In this document: one piece after another, positions 1 through 9,095 of the stretch
Layout of the letters: the number at the start of each line of letters is the position of its first letter
Numbering within the stretch: the first letter of the stretch is position 1
Origin: Bacteroidota bacterium
GTDB taxonomy: Bacteria > Bacteroidota > Bacteroidia > Bacteroidales > Prolixibacteraceae
Assembly (NCBI GenBank): GCA_023251455.1
Contig: JAHEYT010000031.1
Location: forward strand, 59,735 to 123,734
Direction: 5' to 3'
DNA: 64,000 nt
Position numbers and translations under genes: made by a program
Notes under the pieces: model-generated
What the model was told of the DNA's origin: nothing
Seen by the model: only the letters and a program-made list of their open reading frames with translations
The model's database searches: none

Positions 1-68
1 TTATAATTTATAATTCCCTTTCCCTTTTCCACCCATTTAAAATTCATCACTCATCACTCATCATTCTA

Positions 69-649
69 TCAATGTTTTACTCCCTTACTCATCAGAACCG
101 AGGTAAACGTGAGCAATACGATCTTGATATCGAAGAATAACGATTTGCGGTGCAGGTATTCTTTTTCGTAGGCCACCTTTTCTTCCAGCGATATTTCGTC
201 TCTTCCGTTAATTTGTGCCCAGCCAGTTATGCCTGGTTTTAATTTTTCAACCTTAGCCGCTACACGCAAGGCCATTAAATCGTCCTGGTTATACAATGCA
301 GGACGCGGACCTACAAAAACCATTTCGCCGCTGATGATATTAATGAGGTTAGGCAATTCATCTAAACTTAGTTTTCGAAGCAGCCCACCCGTTTTTAAAC
401 ATATTGTTCCGGGTTTTCCAATAAATGAGTAGCTACATTGGGGGTGTCTTTTTTCATGCTGCGGAACTTATAAATGGGGAAAAAGGAATAATTTACCCCA
501 ACACGTTTCTGCTTGAAGAACACGGGGAAGCCATCTTCGATGAGTATCGCTATTGCAACAATTATAAAAACAGGCGACAACAGTATGATCAGGATGAATG
601 CGATGATTCGGTTAAGCATATCTATTGAATAAATAAAAGCGTTTGGCAA
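69..649 (-). pseudogene. Initiating sugar-phosphate transferase, frameshifted
   Basis: Bacterial sugar transferase family, which moves a sugar-1-phosphate onto undecaprenyl phosphate in the inner membrane to start a surface glycan. The upstream piece (395-649) has the N-terminal membrane hairpin and the FFKQKRVG and YKFRSM motifs. The downstream piece (69 to about 396) has GEMVFVGPRPALYNQ and PGITGWAQINGRDE. The first frame hits TAA at 395-397 right after NPEQYV, while the next frame continues the family sequence as LKTGGLLRKLSLDELPN. One base missing from a short T run explains the break. Met11 (619) is the likelier start, giving about 184 residues if intact. It is either a true pseudogene or a sequencing error. 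A second, intact enzyme of the family lies at 5294-5890. Confidence 0.85.
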
Positions 650-656
650 CAGATCA

Positions 657-971
657 CTACGGTTTAAATATTAATTTTTTAGGATCTTGCCTGCAATCAA
701 AAAAGGTGAGAAGATGGATTTCCTGCTGGTAGTAGTCTATTTTGTAATAGAATGAGTTGTTTTTATCAACAATGGCTTTTCTTATTTTTTTGTTTTTTAT
801 CGAAGCAGAAAAAATTCCGGGATTTTTCTGAATGGCTGTAAGTGTGATTTGAACTCTCAGATTAAATTGAGTGATTTCTTTTTTTGTCCAATTTGCATGA
901 AGATAATCAAGTACGTTTAAGAACGTAATTTTTGCCTGAGCAGACCAAATAACATGCATGTCAGAATCCAT
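657..971 (-). CDS. ParE/RelE-family toxin
   Basis: Small basic protein (104 aa) of the ParE/RelE type II toxin fold. Visible family features are the start VIWSAQAKITF, the helix with LDYLHANWTKKEI, the RVQITLTAIQKNPGIF segment and the closing strand HLLTFFDCRQDPKKL. Toxins of this fold act on ribosome-bound mRNA (RelE) or gyrase (ParE), and the target cannot be told from sequence. The gene follows its antitoxin with an 11-nt overlap. Starting at Met5 (959) would remove the overlap and may be the true start. Family assignment is fairly sure, target unknown. Confidence 0.75.
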   Translation of the reverse strand: MDSDMHVIWSAQAKITFLNVLDYLHANWTKKEITQFNLRVQITLTAIQKNPGIFSASIKNKKIRKAIVDKNNSFYYKIDYYQQEIHLLTFFDCRQDPKKLIFKP

Positions 972-1197
972 ATTTTTGTTTGGCTTCCTGAATTACCTGC
1001 TCATGCGTAAATATATTTCCTTCCTCAATATCGTGAATACCTTCAAGAATTGAGTCTTGAACTTCTAGTGGCAGTTGATCCCACCAGTCCTTATCTACTT
1101 CTTTTTTCAAAATAGTATTTACACGAGAAAGTAGTCCCGGGTTATTGGTACTTAGAATTTTTTGGACGATATCGATTTTTAATGCCTGAATATCCAT
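961..1197 (-). CDS. Antitoxin of the ParE-type pair
   Basis: A 78-aa protein with a hydrophobic N-terminal half (LKIDIVQKILSTNNPGLLSRVNTIL) and an acidic C-terminal half that includes WWDQLPLEVQDSILEGIHDIEEGN. This layout is common in Bacteroidota antitoxins paired with ParE-like toxins: the N-terminal part dimerises and binds the promoter, the tail masks the toxin. It is the first gene of the pair and overlaps the toxin by 11 nt, which supports translational coupling. Autoregulation is expected from the family; no operator is obvious. Confidence 0.7.
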   Translation of the reverse strand: MDIQALKIDIVQKILSTNNPGLLSRVNTILKKEVDKDWWDQLPLEVQDSILEGIHDIEEGNIFTHEQVIQEAKQKYGF

Positions 1198-1942
1198 TTT
1201 CTGATGATGTTGTTGTTGTGAATGATGTAAAGTTACAAAAATTTAGATGGAGTTAAATCGTGAATACATATTTGAACACTGATAACAATCAGAACACTGA
1301 TGACACTCCTGCCCGACGCAGCTACCGTGTGTACGCATCTTTTTCGACTCTATAACTATTGATAGAACCTTATTTTTATTAGGAAACCTCAGTACAAAAT
1401 AGGAATGACTCAAACCTTATTATATCCCGTATTCTACTATAAAATAAGGTTCTAGTCGGATGGTGGTCGCCGGGTTACTGAGGTTCTTCCGCGAAAATAA
1501 GGTTTAACAAAGCACAACTACCAAATCAGTCTTTATAGAGCCAACTTATAGATTTGTGGGTACACGATAGCCCGACGCAGGCAAAGATCTTCACTGATTT
1601 TTTCCTCATTCCTCATTCCTCATTCCCTTCTGTGTTTATTTGTGCTATTTGTGTTTATCTGAGTTCAGGGGGTTTCTGGTGTTGTGTTTTATCCCGAAAC
1701 TCGCCAATGTCTTTTCCAATCCTTCTTTTGCCGTAACCGGCATCTTCTAATGAAGATTAGGATTTAAGATCGGAAATGTAATCTGTTTGGGTTGAGATTG
1801 CTTCGTCGTTCGTTCCTCACTCTTCGCAATGACGCTCCGATGATGGTTGCCGTCATTGCTAACGCATTGAAGCAATCTGTTATTTGTTGAGACTGCTTCG
1901 TTTCTTGTGGACATTTACAACGTTAAAGAGTAGGGTATTCGA
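1198..1942. other. Gene-free stretch between TA pair and ahcY
   Basis: About 745 bp without a convincing gene. It holds interleaved inverted repeats around the word ATAAGGTT: AGAACCTTATTTTTA near 1366 against TAAAATAAGGTTCT near 1440, and AACCTCAGTA near 1385 against TACTGAGGTT near 1475. Low-complexity words built on CTCATTCCTCATT and a dispersed repeat at 1795-1879 follow. A 60-codon reading frame at 1554-1736 lies in this debris and has no protein-like features. Confidence 0.5.
1795..1879. repeat. Dispersed inverted repeat, copy 1
   Basis: Inverted repeat with arms GATTGCTTCG and CGCATTGAAGCAATC around GCAATGACG / CGTCATTGC. The same words recur at 3436-3555, 3860-4020 and inside wecB at 14335-14375. 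Read as protein, such copies give strings such as CVRNDE, a sign of repeat read-through rather than coding. Confidence 0.7.
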
Positions 1943-3358
1943 TTAATACCTGTAATGCTCTGGTTTATATGGACCATTAATTGGGACTCCGAGATAATCA
2001 GCCTGATCAGGAGTGAGTTGTGTAAGTTTTACTCCAATCTGTTCAAGGTGCAGACGAGCCACTTCTTCATCCAGATGCTTAGGTAAGCGGTAAACGCCTA
2101 CTTCATATTGTTTTTTCCACAATTCAATCTGAGCAAGTGTTTGGTTGGTAAATGAATTACTCATAACAAAGGAAGGATGACCAGTTGCACATCCCAGATT
2201 AACCAAACGTCCTTCGGCCAGTAAGAAAATAGAATGGCCATCGTCATAGGTGTATTTGTCAACCTGTGGTTTGATGTTTGTTTTTTGAATGCCCGGCCAT
2301 TTTTCGAGACGGCTTACCTGTATTTCGTTATCAAAATGTCCAATGTTGCAAACAATGGCCTGGTCTTTCATGGCAGCCAGGTACTCGGCGGTGATAATGT
2401 CTTTATTTCCGGTTGTGGTGACGTAAATATTCCCTTCGTTTAAAGTGTCCTCCAGCGGTTTCACTTCAAAACCTTCCATCGCAGCCTGTAAAGCGCAAAT
2501 CGGATCAATTTCAGTTACAATAACACGGGCGCCGTAACTTCGCATCGAATGGGCACAACCTTTGCCTACGTCTCCATAACCTGCAACCACCACTACTTTA
2601 CCTGCAATCATTACATCGGTGGCACGTTTGATTCCATCGGCCAATGATTCGCGGCAACCATAGAGGTTATCGAATTTCGATTTGGTGACTGAATCGTTTA
2701 CATTAAAGGCAGGAAAAAGCAATTGGCCAGATTCCATCATCTGGTATAAACGATGCACTCCGGTAGTGGTTTCTTCAGAAACTCCTTTAATTTCAGGTGC
2801 AGTACGGCTCCAGCGTTTTGGATCTTCGGCTAAGATTCGTTTTAAAACTTTAAATAATTGAATTTCATCTTCCGCCTCTAAATCTTTATCGAGTATACTA
2901 GCGTTTTTTTCCGCTTCATATCCCAGATGCACCATCATCGTTGCATCGCCTCCGTCATCTACAATCAATGTTGGTCCTTGTCCGTTTCCAAAGTCCAGGG
3001 CACGCTCGGTGCACCACCAGTATTCTTCCAGTGTTTCACCCTTCCATGCGAATACAGGAATCCCGGCAGCAGCAATAGCCGCAGCAGCATGATCTTGTGT
3101 ACTGAAGATATTACAACTGCACCAGCGTACTTCGGCGCCCAATTCAACCAGGGTTTCAATTAATACGGCTGTTTGAATGGTCATGTGTAGTGAACCCATG
3201 ATTCGGGCTCCTTTTAATGGAACAAGTCCTTTATATTTGGCACGGGTAGCCATTAAACCCGGCATTTCTTTTTCAGCAATTTCTATTTCCTTGCGGCCAA
3301 ATCCGGCCAACTGAATGTCTGCAACCTTGTAATCGGTTAATGTTGATGTTAAGATCAT
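1943..3358 (-). CDS. ahcY: Adenosylhomocysteinase
   Basis: S-adenosylhomocysteine hydrolase, a cytosolic NAD-dependent enzyme that splits SAH into adenosine and homocysteine and so relieves inhibition of methyltransferases. The start [15 protein letters not shown] gives 471 aa, normal for the family. The open frame reaches 66 codons further upstream, but that extension is translated dispersed repeat and is not part of the protein. Visible features are the NAD-binding loop [18 protein letters not shown], the substrate region with [13 protein letters not shown], and the conserved C-terminal end YKPEHYRY. It is a housekeeping gene sitting inside the polysaccharide locus with repeats on its upstream side. 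Confidence 0.97.
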   Translation of the reverse strand: MILTSTLTDYKVADIQLAGFGRKEIEIAEKEMPGLMATRAKYKGLVPLKGARIMGSLHMTIQTAVLIETLVELGAEVRWCSCNIFSTQDHAAAAIAAAGIPVFAWKGETLEEYWWCTERALDFGNGQGPTLIVDDGGDATMMVHLGYEAEKNASILDKDLEAEDEIQLFKVLKRILAEDPKRWSRTAPEIKGVSEETTTGVHRLYQMMESGQLLFPAFNVNDSVTKSKFDNLYGCRESLADGIKRATDVMIAGKVVVVAGYGDVGKGCAHSMRSYGARVIVTEIDPICALQAAMEGFEVKPLEDTLNEGNIYVTTTGNKDIITAEYLAAMKDQAIVCNIGHFDNEIQVSRLEKWPGIQKTNIKPQVDKYTYDDGHSIFLLAEGRLVNLGCATGHPSFVMSNSFTNQTLAQIELWKKQYEVGVYRLPKHLDEEVARLHLEQIGVKLTQLTPDQADYLGVPINGPYKPEHYRY

Positions 3359-3435
3359 TTTTCGAATGTTAGATATGTATGTTTGAAATGTATTTCTCGG
3401 TTTTAAACGAAATGTGATGGGTAATGATTGTTCTT

Positions 3436-3555
3436 CGTCATTGCGAACGCAGTGTAAAAGTTGAGTTTGCTTCGTCGTTCGTTCCTCACTCCTCGCAATG
3501 ACTTTCAGCGCATCGTCATCGCGAGCGAAACATAGTGGAGCGTGGCGATCTGTCA
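3436..3555. repeat. Dispersed inverted repeat, copy 2
   Basis: Contains GTCATTGCGAACGCAGTG followed by TTCGTCGTTCGTTCCTCACT and CTCGCAATGAC, then a second variant ATCGCGAGCGAAACATAGTG. It fills the space between ahcY and the GIY-YIG gene and supplies the false N-terminal extension of the ahcY frame. Confidence 0.7.
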
Positions 3556-3846
3556 TTCAATTGCACCAATCAAATCCTTCCATTCGGGATTGAATCCATT
3601 AACCAAATCCAGTTTATTTTGACGTGAGCCCGCTTTGATCTGTTTTTCTCGGTGGATTGCATCCTCAATGGATAAGAACTCTTCAAAATACACCAACTTA
3701 GTTACGTTATACCTTGATGTGAAAGAATCTTTGTAAAATCCAGTTCGGTGCTCATATAAACGGTTTGCCAGATTGCTGGTAACTCCGGTATAAAGTACAG
3801 TATGGTTTTTGTTCGTAAGGATGTAAATGTAACCTCCTCGTTCCAT
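3553..3846 (-). CDS. GIY-YIG domain protein
   Basis: Small single-domain GIY-YIG nuclease-fold protein of 97 aa. The motif appears as [20 protein letters not shown] (the YIY...YTG pair), followed by the family arginine/histidine region [12 protein letters not shown] and a conserved lysine-rich helix [17 protein letters not shown]. Close relatives are short UvrC/YhbQ-like proteins of uncertain function, many of which may not be active nucleases. The open frame starts further upstream inside a repeat; ATG at 3846 is chosen because the domain begins there. It is boxed in by dispersed repeats on both sides (3436-3555 and 3860-4020). Confidence 0.85.
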   Translation of the reverse strand: MERGGYIYILTNKNHTVLYTGVTSNLANRLYEHRTGFYKDSFTSRYNVTKLVYFEEFLSIEDAIHREKQIKAGSRQNKLDLVNGFNPEWKDLIGAIE

Positions 3847-3859
3847 AAACTTAATTTTG

Positions 3860-4020
3860 TCGTCATTGCGAACGTAGTGAAGCCCGCCTGCCAATGAAAA
3901 AGCCTTTGTGGCGGGCAGGCTCTATCATTTAATACGAGATTGCCACGCTCCATTTCATTCCGCTCGCAATGACGCTACGTTGAGGTTTCCCGTCATTGCG
4001 AACGCAGTGAAGTTATCTAA
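3860..4020. repeat. Dispersed inverted repeat, copy 3, with inner hairpin
   Basis: Begins and ends with CGTCATTGCGAACG(T/C)AGTGAAG in direct orientation and holds the inverted form CTCGCAATGACG between them. An inner hairpin pairs GCCCGCCTGCC with GGCGGGCAGGC. It reaches the end of the aminotransferase gene. Confidence 0.7.
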
Positions 4021-4023
4021 ACC

Positions 4024-5205
4024 TTATTGGTGCCCTAAAATTCTTTTAACTGTTTCACACACATAGCCTGTTTCTTCTTCAGTCATATAAGGAAATATCG
4101 GCAACGAAACATTTCCTTTCCAGGTTTTTTCGGTGTTCGGGTAATCTTCCGGATGAAGATCGTATTTCTGTTTGTAATAGGTCATGCGATGCAGTGGTTT
4201 GTAATGCACCGATGTGCCAATACCTGCTTCAGCCATTTTCTCAATAAATTCATTTCTCCCAATGGGCGAACTCTCTTTGATAACAATGGGAAATAAATGC
4301 CAGGAATGATCTTCGAATGGAACATGACATATCGGTAAATCGATTAGCTCTAATCCGGAAAGGTTTTTATAATAAAATTCGGCCACTGTTTGCCGTTCCT
4401 TTCTGAATTCTTCAGCTTTTTCCAACTGAGCCAAGCCAATAGCTGCATTGATATCGGGCATGTTATATTTATAACCAGCCTCTACCACATCATATTCCCA
4501 GGATGGTTTGGTACTCGTGAAACGATCCCAAATATCCCTGTTGATTCCATGCAACCTCATCGTTTTTACGCGTGCATGAAGGGCATCATCGTCGGTGGTT
4601 AACATACCACCTTCTCCGGTGGTAATGGTTTTGTTGGCATAAAAGCTGAAACAGGTAATGTCTCCAAAACCGCCAATCATTTTTTCGTTAAGTCGGGTGG
4701 GAAAAGCATGGGCAGCATCTTCCAGTATTTTAATTCCGTTCTTTTTACAAATATCCAGAATTCCTTCTTGTCCCGGAATAGTCATCGCAGCAGGCTGACC
4801 CCCAAAATGAACAAGTACCAGGTATTTTACTTCCGGATGTTTCCTGATGGCCTCCTGAAGAATCTCCGGTGTAATCAAATTCGAACCGTATTCCACATCA
4901 AGTAGGATAGGATCGGCATTTAGATAACGAATAATCTCTGCTGAAGCAGTAAAGGTCATTGATTGTACAAATACCCGATCGCCCGCTTGGACTCCCAATG
5001 CTTCCAATCCCAAATGAAGGGCGGCTGTGCAAGAGTTTACTACACAGGCATATTTCGTATCTACTTGTTGGGCAAACTTTTTTTCAAATTCTGCCGCTTT
5101 GCCCGCAGTAGTCAACCAACCACTATCGAGTACTTCTTTGATGTATTTGAATTCGTTACCGTTAACCGGCACTTTAGCAAATGGTATTTTAAGTTTTAAA
5201 TTCAT
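4024..5205 (-). CDS. DegT/DnrJ/EryC1/StrS-type sugar aminotransferase
   Basis: PLP-dependent aminotransferase of 393 aa that adds an amino group to a nucleotide-linked keto-sugar. The internal aldimine lysine is Lys192 in SFYANKTITTGEGG. Asp163 and His166 in LEDAAHAF bind the cofactor ring, and NSCTAALHLGLEAL forms the phosphate region. Its neighbours upstream are a PglC-like transferase and a GNAT acetyltransferase. Together they suggest synthesis of an N-acetylated amino-sugar of bacillosamine or Pse type as the first sugar of the repeat unit; the substrate itself cannot be read from sequence. No dehydratase partner is seen in the window. Confidence 0.93.
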   Translation of the reverse strand: MNLKLKIPFAKVPVNGNEFKYIKEVLDSGWLTTAGKAAEFEKKFAQQVDTKYACVVNSCTAALHLGLEALGVQAGDRVFVQSMTFTASAEIIRYLNADPILLDVEYGSNLITPEILQEAIRKHPEVKYLVLVHFGGQPAAMTIPGQEGILDICKKNGIKILEDAAHAFPTRLNEKMIGGFGDITCFSFYANKTITTGEGGMLTTDDDALHARVKTMRLHGINRDIWDRFTSTKPSWEYDVVEAGYKYNMPDINAAIGLAQLEKAEEFRKERQTVAEFYYKNLSGLELIDLPICHVPFEDHSWHLFPIVIKESSPIGRNEFIEKMAEAGIGTSVHYKPLHRMTYYKQKYDLHPEDYPNTEKTWKGNVSLPIFPYMTEEETGYVCETVKRILGHQ

Positions 5206-5293
5206 ACGTGAATAATTTGTTTTTTAATTGTCGTATGGAATAGCCATAAATAATCAATTCTGGTTTATTTGAGCTTATACTCATGTGGCTATT

Positions 5294-5890
5294 TCATTTT
5301 ATGATTACGGATTGAATGGTTCGTAAAATGATCATCAAATCCCCTGAAAAGGAATGATGATTGACATAGTTGATGTAAAGTTCTAATTTGCGGGGCAGAA
5401 TAACATTTTTGTAAGTTTCTTCCGGGTTTGAGGATTGCGCCAACAGCTCTTCTTCATTTCGAAATTCAATGGAAGCATTATCGGTAATCCCGGGTTTAAC
5501 CTGATGAACAATTGCCCATTGTTCAGGATATACTGCTGTCCACTTTTTAACTTCCGGACGCGGCCCAACCAGCGACATATCTCCTATCAAAACATTGATT
5601 AGTTGCGGAATCTCATCCAATTTGGTCTTACGCAGAATCTTTCCCAATGCGGTAATTCTCGATTGGTCTCCGGCATCAAAACTTCCTTCTGAGGGTTTGG
5701 CATTTATTCGCATAGTCCGGAATTTCAATAAGCGAAACTCTTTGCCTCCTTTGCCTACGCGGGTTTGGATGAAAAAGATAGAGCCGGGCATCAACAGTTT
5801 AATAAATAAAGCAACAATTAGCAATATCGGTGAGATGATGATGATGCCAAAAAATGATGCCAGAAAATCAAAGATTCTTTTAATGTGCAT
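5294..5890 (-). CDS. PglC-like initiating sugar-phosphate transferase
   Basis: Monotopic phosphoglycosyl transferase of 198 aa, the minimal PglC size. The N-terminal membrane helix (about residues 9-33) is followed by FFIQTRVGKGGKEFRLLKFRTM, the Asp-Glu catalytic dyad in KLDEIPQLINVL, and GDMSLVGPRPEV. It transfers a sugar-1-phosphate to undecaprenyl phosphate at the inner membrane. Its place between the GNAT and DegT genes, nearly touching the GNAT gene, suggests that it loads the sugar those two finish. It is probably the working initiator, because the other family member in the locus is frameshifted. Confidence 0.92.
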   Translation of the reverse strand: MHIKRIFDFLASFFGIIIISPILLIVALFIKLLMPGSIFFIQTRVGKGGKEFRLLKFRTMRINAKPSEGSFDAGDQSRITALGKILRKTKLDEIPQLINVLIGDMSLVGPRPEVKKWTAVYPEQWAIVHQVKPGITDNASIEFRNEEELLAQSSNPEETYKNVILPRKLELYINYVNHHSFSGDLMIILRTIQSVIIK

Positions 5891-5899
5891 ATTTGTATT

Positions 5900-6514
5900 C
5901 TAAACTAAATTCTTAATCAGTTTATACATTTTGCGGTTTGGATAGGTTGTAAATTCATAAAACACTTCATAACCGCTCTTTCTATAAAAAGCAATAACAT
6001 CATCATTGTTGTAATAATCAGTAGTTAATGCAATTTTTTTACATCCTTTGGTTTTTGCTTCTGCTTCAAAATGTGCAATCATTTCTTTACCTATACCTGC
6101 ACCTTTTGCATTCGGCGATACAGCAATAGAAAGCAGTTCTGCATAGTTTCCATCGTCATCATTAATTTTATTTTTTTCCATATTTAGCACTAATCGCCAT
6201 AAGGCATAAGGTTTAGAAAATAAAATAGCTATTCCCTGAAGGAAAAATGCCAGAAAGTTTTGTTTCACTAACCGCTTATGGTAACCTTTGGCTTTTGCAG
6301 AGCCAATGCTGAAACCAATCAATCGGCCATTATCATCAACTGTGCAAATGGAAATCGATTCAGTGCTCTTTAAGCAAGCAGAATAGTAAGTATTCAAAAA
6401 ACCTGAACCTAGGGTGGAAAGAAAGAAATCTTCGAAAGCTTCAAGATGTATCTGTGTTAAAATCTTACTTTCCGAAACTGCTGGTTTTCGATGAATCATT
6501 CCCAAAAATGTCAT
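5900..6514 (-). CDS. GNAT-family N-acetyltransferase
   Basis: A 204-aa GNAT protein. The acetyl-CoA-binding motif A is LLSIAVSPNAKGAGIGKEMI, followed by the ALTTDYYNNDDVIAFYRKSGYE region typical of the fold. An internal hydrophobic stretch (FLAFFLQGIAILF) lies near residues 90-103. It stops 9 nt before the PglC-like gene, so the two are co-transcribed. Likely role, by context: acetylation of the 4-amino group of the nucleotide sugar made by the DegT aminotransferase. The fold is clear and the substrate is inferred. Confidence 0.85.
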   Translation of the reverse strand: MTFLGMIHRKPAVSESKILTQIHLEAFEDFFLSTLGSGFLNTYYSACLKSTESISICTVDDNGRLIGFSIGSAKAKGYHKRLVKQNFLAFFLQGIAILFSKPYALWRLVLNMEKNKINDDDGNYAELLSIAVSPNAKGAGIGKEMIAHFEAEAKTKGCKKIALTTDYYNNDDVIAFYRKSGYEVFYEFTTYPNRKMYKLIKNLV

Positions 6515-6825
6515 TAATTAATATTCCTAATTTCTTTATTTGATTGTTTTTGTCATACTTTAATCCTGATTTAAATGAATTAGTTCTCATTTGCTCTCTT
6601 AGCGTTTGATTCGAACTTAGCTTCATTTTTGCACTTTGAAAGTGAAGAATATCAATTCAGGCAAATTTGTATGTATTCCACCAGATGTTAGACTTTTAGA
6701 ATCAGTTAGACTACAAGAAAAGGCGTTGAGGGCTTACTGTACACCAAACGAAACTTGTATAAGTTCAAATAATTGTTCTCTTGTCTGATTCATTAAGTTT
6801 ATAATGTCAGTCTTATCTTACTTTA
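6515..6825. other. Gene-free gap within the polysaccharide cluster
   Basis: About 310 bp of AT-rich DNA between the GNAT and glycosyltransferase genes. I see no gene, clear terminator or repeat in it. It may mark a join between cassettes, because genes on either side are packed within 10 nt of their neighbours. Confidence 0.4.
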
Positions 6826-7986
6826 TCACAGATTACGGAAAATATCAAGCATTCTTTCTTGGATAATCTTTATATCGAAGTCTTTGATACGTTGAAGATT
6901 GTGCCAACCCATTTTTTTTCTCATATCATCATCATTTGCAAGTATATTGAGTTTGTTTGTCCAATCTTCTAGATCAGAAGGTTTACAAAGAAAACCTCCT
7001 GTGCCATTATCCATCAAATCAGTATTGCCACGCACTTCAGACATTAGGCAAGGCAAACCTGTAGCCATGGCTTCCATTGCACTTCTAGGTAAGCCTTCCT
7101 GTAGAGTGGTAAATAAGAAAATGTCTGATGCATATAATAGGTCTTTAACATCGTTTCTTCTACCAAGAAGATGAACCTGATGGGATATTCCAAGTTTTTC
7201 TGCTTGTTTCTGAAGACGATCGAACTCTGGACCATCTCCGCAAACAAAGTATTGAAGTTTTGGGTTCTTTGCAGTAGCTATTACATCAAGTGCGAGAGCA
7301 TAGTTTTTTCTCAATACTAAATCGCCCATTGAGATAATTGCAATTTCTCCCGCTTTCAGACCTATCTCTTGTCGTTTTGTTATTCGGCTTTGTTCGGATT
7401 GGGTTGAATAATTTGTTAAATCTATACCCACACCTGGTACATATTCTATCTTGCCGCCTTTCTTTAGGGTAAATTTCTTTGATGCTTCGAAATCTTCATG
7501 GTTTATTGTAATTAAAACATCTGTATAGCGAGCAAGAATTTTCTCAACCCATTTGAATAGCGTCCTATTGATTAGTGGAGCACCCGTATAGAAATGGAAG
7601 CCATGTGCTGCATATACTACTTTCTTATTATATTTACGTCCACAAATTCTTCCAAGTACCCCTCCAATAGGAGTGTTACAATGAATCACTTCAATATTCG
7701 GATTTTCGCGAAGAAAAGTGCACAGATTCTTGTAAGCCACCATGTTTGCCTTCCAGTCAAAGATATTACGAAATACATTCTGGTTGTAAAATGTAATGAC
7801 GTAATCTAACGACTTTACCATTTTCGGATACGTTCTATTGATACCTTGATATAGCTTCCAACCCATCATGTTTGCTGCATGGATAGAAGGCGCTTCGAAA
7901 GATCCTGTTTTGAATGGCTCAACTGAATCTAGTTGTTCCATTGTAAGTTCTTGGCTGTTGTAAATAAATAGATAGCCTTTTTGCAT
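6826..7986 (-). CDS. Glycosyltransferase family 4
   Basis: Retaining GT-B glycosyltransferase of 386 aa. The N-terminal domain contains HCNTPIGGVLGRICG and the KVVYAAHGFHFYTGAP segment typical of EpsF/WbnK-like enzymes. The C-terminal donor domain has GDLVLRKNYALALD and the E-x7-E motif in EGLPRSAMEAMATGLP. It adds a sugar from a nucleotide donor to the lipid-linked repeat unit on the cytosolic face of the inner membrane. It is separated by 6 nt from the next upstream gene. Donor and acceptor unknown. Confidence 0.9.
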   Translation of the reverse strand: MQKGYLFIYNSQELTMEQLDSVEPFKTGSFEAPSIHAANMMGWKLYQGINRTYPKMVKSLDYVITFYNQNVFRNIFDWKANMVAYKNLCTFLRENPNIEVIHCNTPIGGVLGRICGRKYNKKVVYAAHGFHFYTGAPLINRTLFKWVEKILARYTDVLITINHEDFEASKKFTLKKGGKIEYVPGVGIDLTNYSTQSEQSRITKRQEIGLKAGEIAIISMGDLVLRKNYALALDVIATAKNPKLQYFVCGDGPEFDRLQKQAEKLGISHQVHLLGRRNDVKDLLYASDIFLFTTLQEGLPRSAMEAMATGLPCLMSEVRGNTDLMDNGTGGFLCKPSDLEDWTNKLNILANDDDMRKKMGWHNLQRIKDFDIKIIQERMLDIFRNL

Positions 7987-7992
7987 ATTCTT

Positions 7993-9090
7993 TTATGAAG
8001 ATTTGATTAAAGGCAGATATTTGTTTTCAAGAAAATTCTGTACAATTTTTTTGTATTTCTCATTCCATAGACGATTCGCAATTTCCGAATATTGAATATT
8101 TTTCTCTGGTGTTATATGCTTTATCAGTTTGCAGAAATCTTCATACGTTTCTTCAATAGCATAACCAGTCTTTAAATTCAATGTTTTATCTCCTACAATT
8201 GTTCCCATAGTTGTAATGATAGGGTGAGCAAGATAAAGACCTTCGTAATACTTGTTGGGTGCAGCGAGTATATTATTTTTGTTTGGTGTACCATCTGCAT
8301 TCCATTTGCTATAGCAAGCAAGAATAACATCAACAGAATTAAGTATCTCTAATGCTTTGGTATATTTAACAGAACCATGATAAGTTATATTCGGATAATT
8401 ATCAATATCTTTGAGTTCTTTCTCCAAAGGGCCGAAACCACCTATCTCTATATTTAAATCGGAATGTTCTTTTGCATATCTTATTGCATGCTCAATACAT
8501 CTACCAGGGCCAAGTATTCCTACATATCCTACAGTAAGAGTTGAATTGGGTTCATGTTTTGGAAGTTGGTAAGAGAAATTTGGAATATTTGGCAAAACCC
8601 ATAGTTTTTTAGGCTTGAACTTTATTTGATTCTCCCGCTCTGGCTCGCATACAATCACTGCAGATGCACATTTAATGTGTAACCATTCAAATGCATATAT
8701 AACATACTTAAAAACACCTCGAATATTTCGTGAGTCGACATACCAATCAAATACATCATATATAACTTTTTTTCTGCAGAAAATACGCATCAAAGTAGCA
8801 GGAAGAACAGTATCAAAATCACAGGCATGTATAACTTTGTATTTTTTGCGAATCTTCCAAAGATTTCTGAAAAGAAATATATTGAAGCCAAGTAATCCAC
8901 TTATATTACCATAGCGTTTTCCGTATTCAGAACCTTTTTTATAATATAGTTTTGACTCTGTTTCTGTTTCTTTATCCTTACGATCCCAACACATTGTTAC
9001 ATGTGGAATACCTTTGCTCTCCAGAAAATCCACATACTTTTCAAATCGCGAATCTGGACTCCCATCAGTTGAACGTAATAATACTATCAT
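7993..9090 (-). CDS. Glycosyltransferase (GT-B fold)
   Basis: A 365-aa glycosyltransferase-like protein. The N-terminal half has VIHACDFDTVLPATLMRIFC and VIYDVFDWYVDSR. The C-terminal half has VGYVGILGPGRCIEHAIRYA and the donor-site segment NKYYEGLYLAHPIITT. It is packed 5 nt from the polymerase gene upstream and 6 nt from the GT4 gene downstream, so all three are one transcription unit. Sequence features fit the GT4-like superfamily; the specificity cannot be read. Confidence 0.82.
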   Translation of the reverse strand: MIVLLRSTDGSPDSRFEKYVDFLESKGIPHVTMCWDRKDKETETESKLYYKKGSEYGKRYGNISGLLGFNIFLFRNLWKIRKKYKVIHACDFDTVLPATLMRIFCRKKVIYDVFDWYVDSRNIRGVFKYVIYAFEWLHIKCASAVIVCEPERENQIKFKPKKLWVLPNIPNFSYQLPKHEPNSTLTVGYVGILGPGRCIEHAIRYAKEHSDLNIEIGGFGPLEKELKDIDNYPNITYHGSVKYTKALEILNSVDVILACYSKWNADGTPNKNNILAAPNKYYEGLYLAHPIITTMGTIVGDKTLNLKTGYAIEETYEDFCKLIKHITPEKNIQYSEIANRLWNEKYKKIVQNFLENKYLPLIKSS

Positions 9091-9095
9091 AGAGT

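Noticed and set aside
1554..1736. 60-codon plus-strand reading frame
   Set aside because: It runs through low-complexity CATTCCTCATT words and has no protein-like features.
3359..3556. N-terminal extension of the ahcY reading frame (66 codons)
   Set aside because: It is translated dispersed repeat (strings such as CVRNDE); the family start is [14 protein letters not shown] at 3358.
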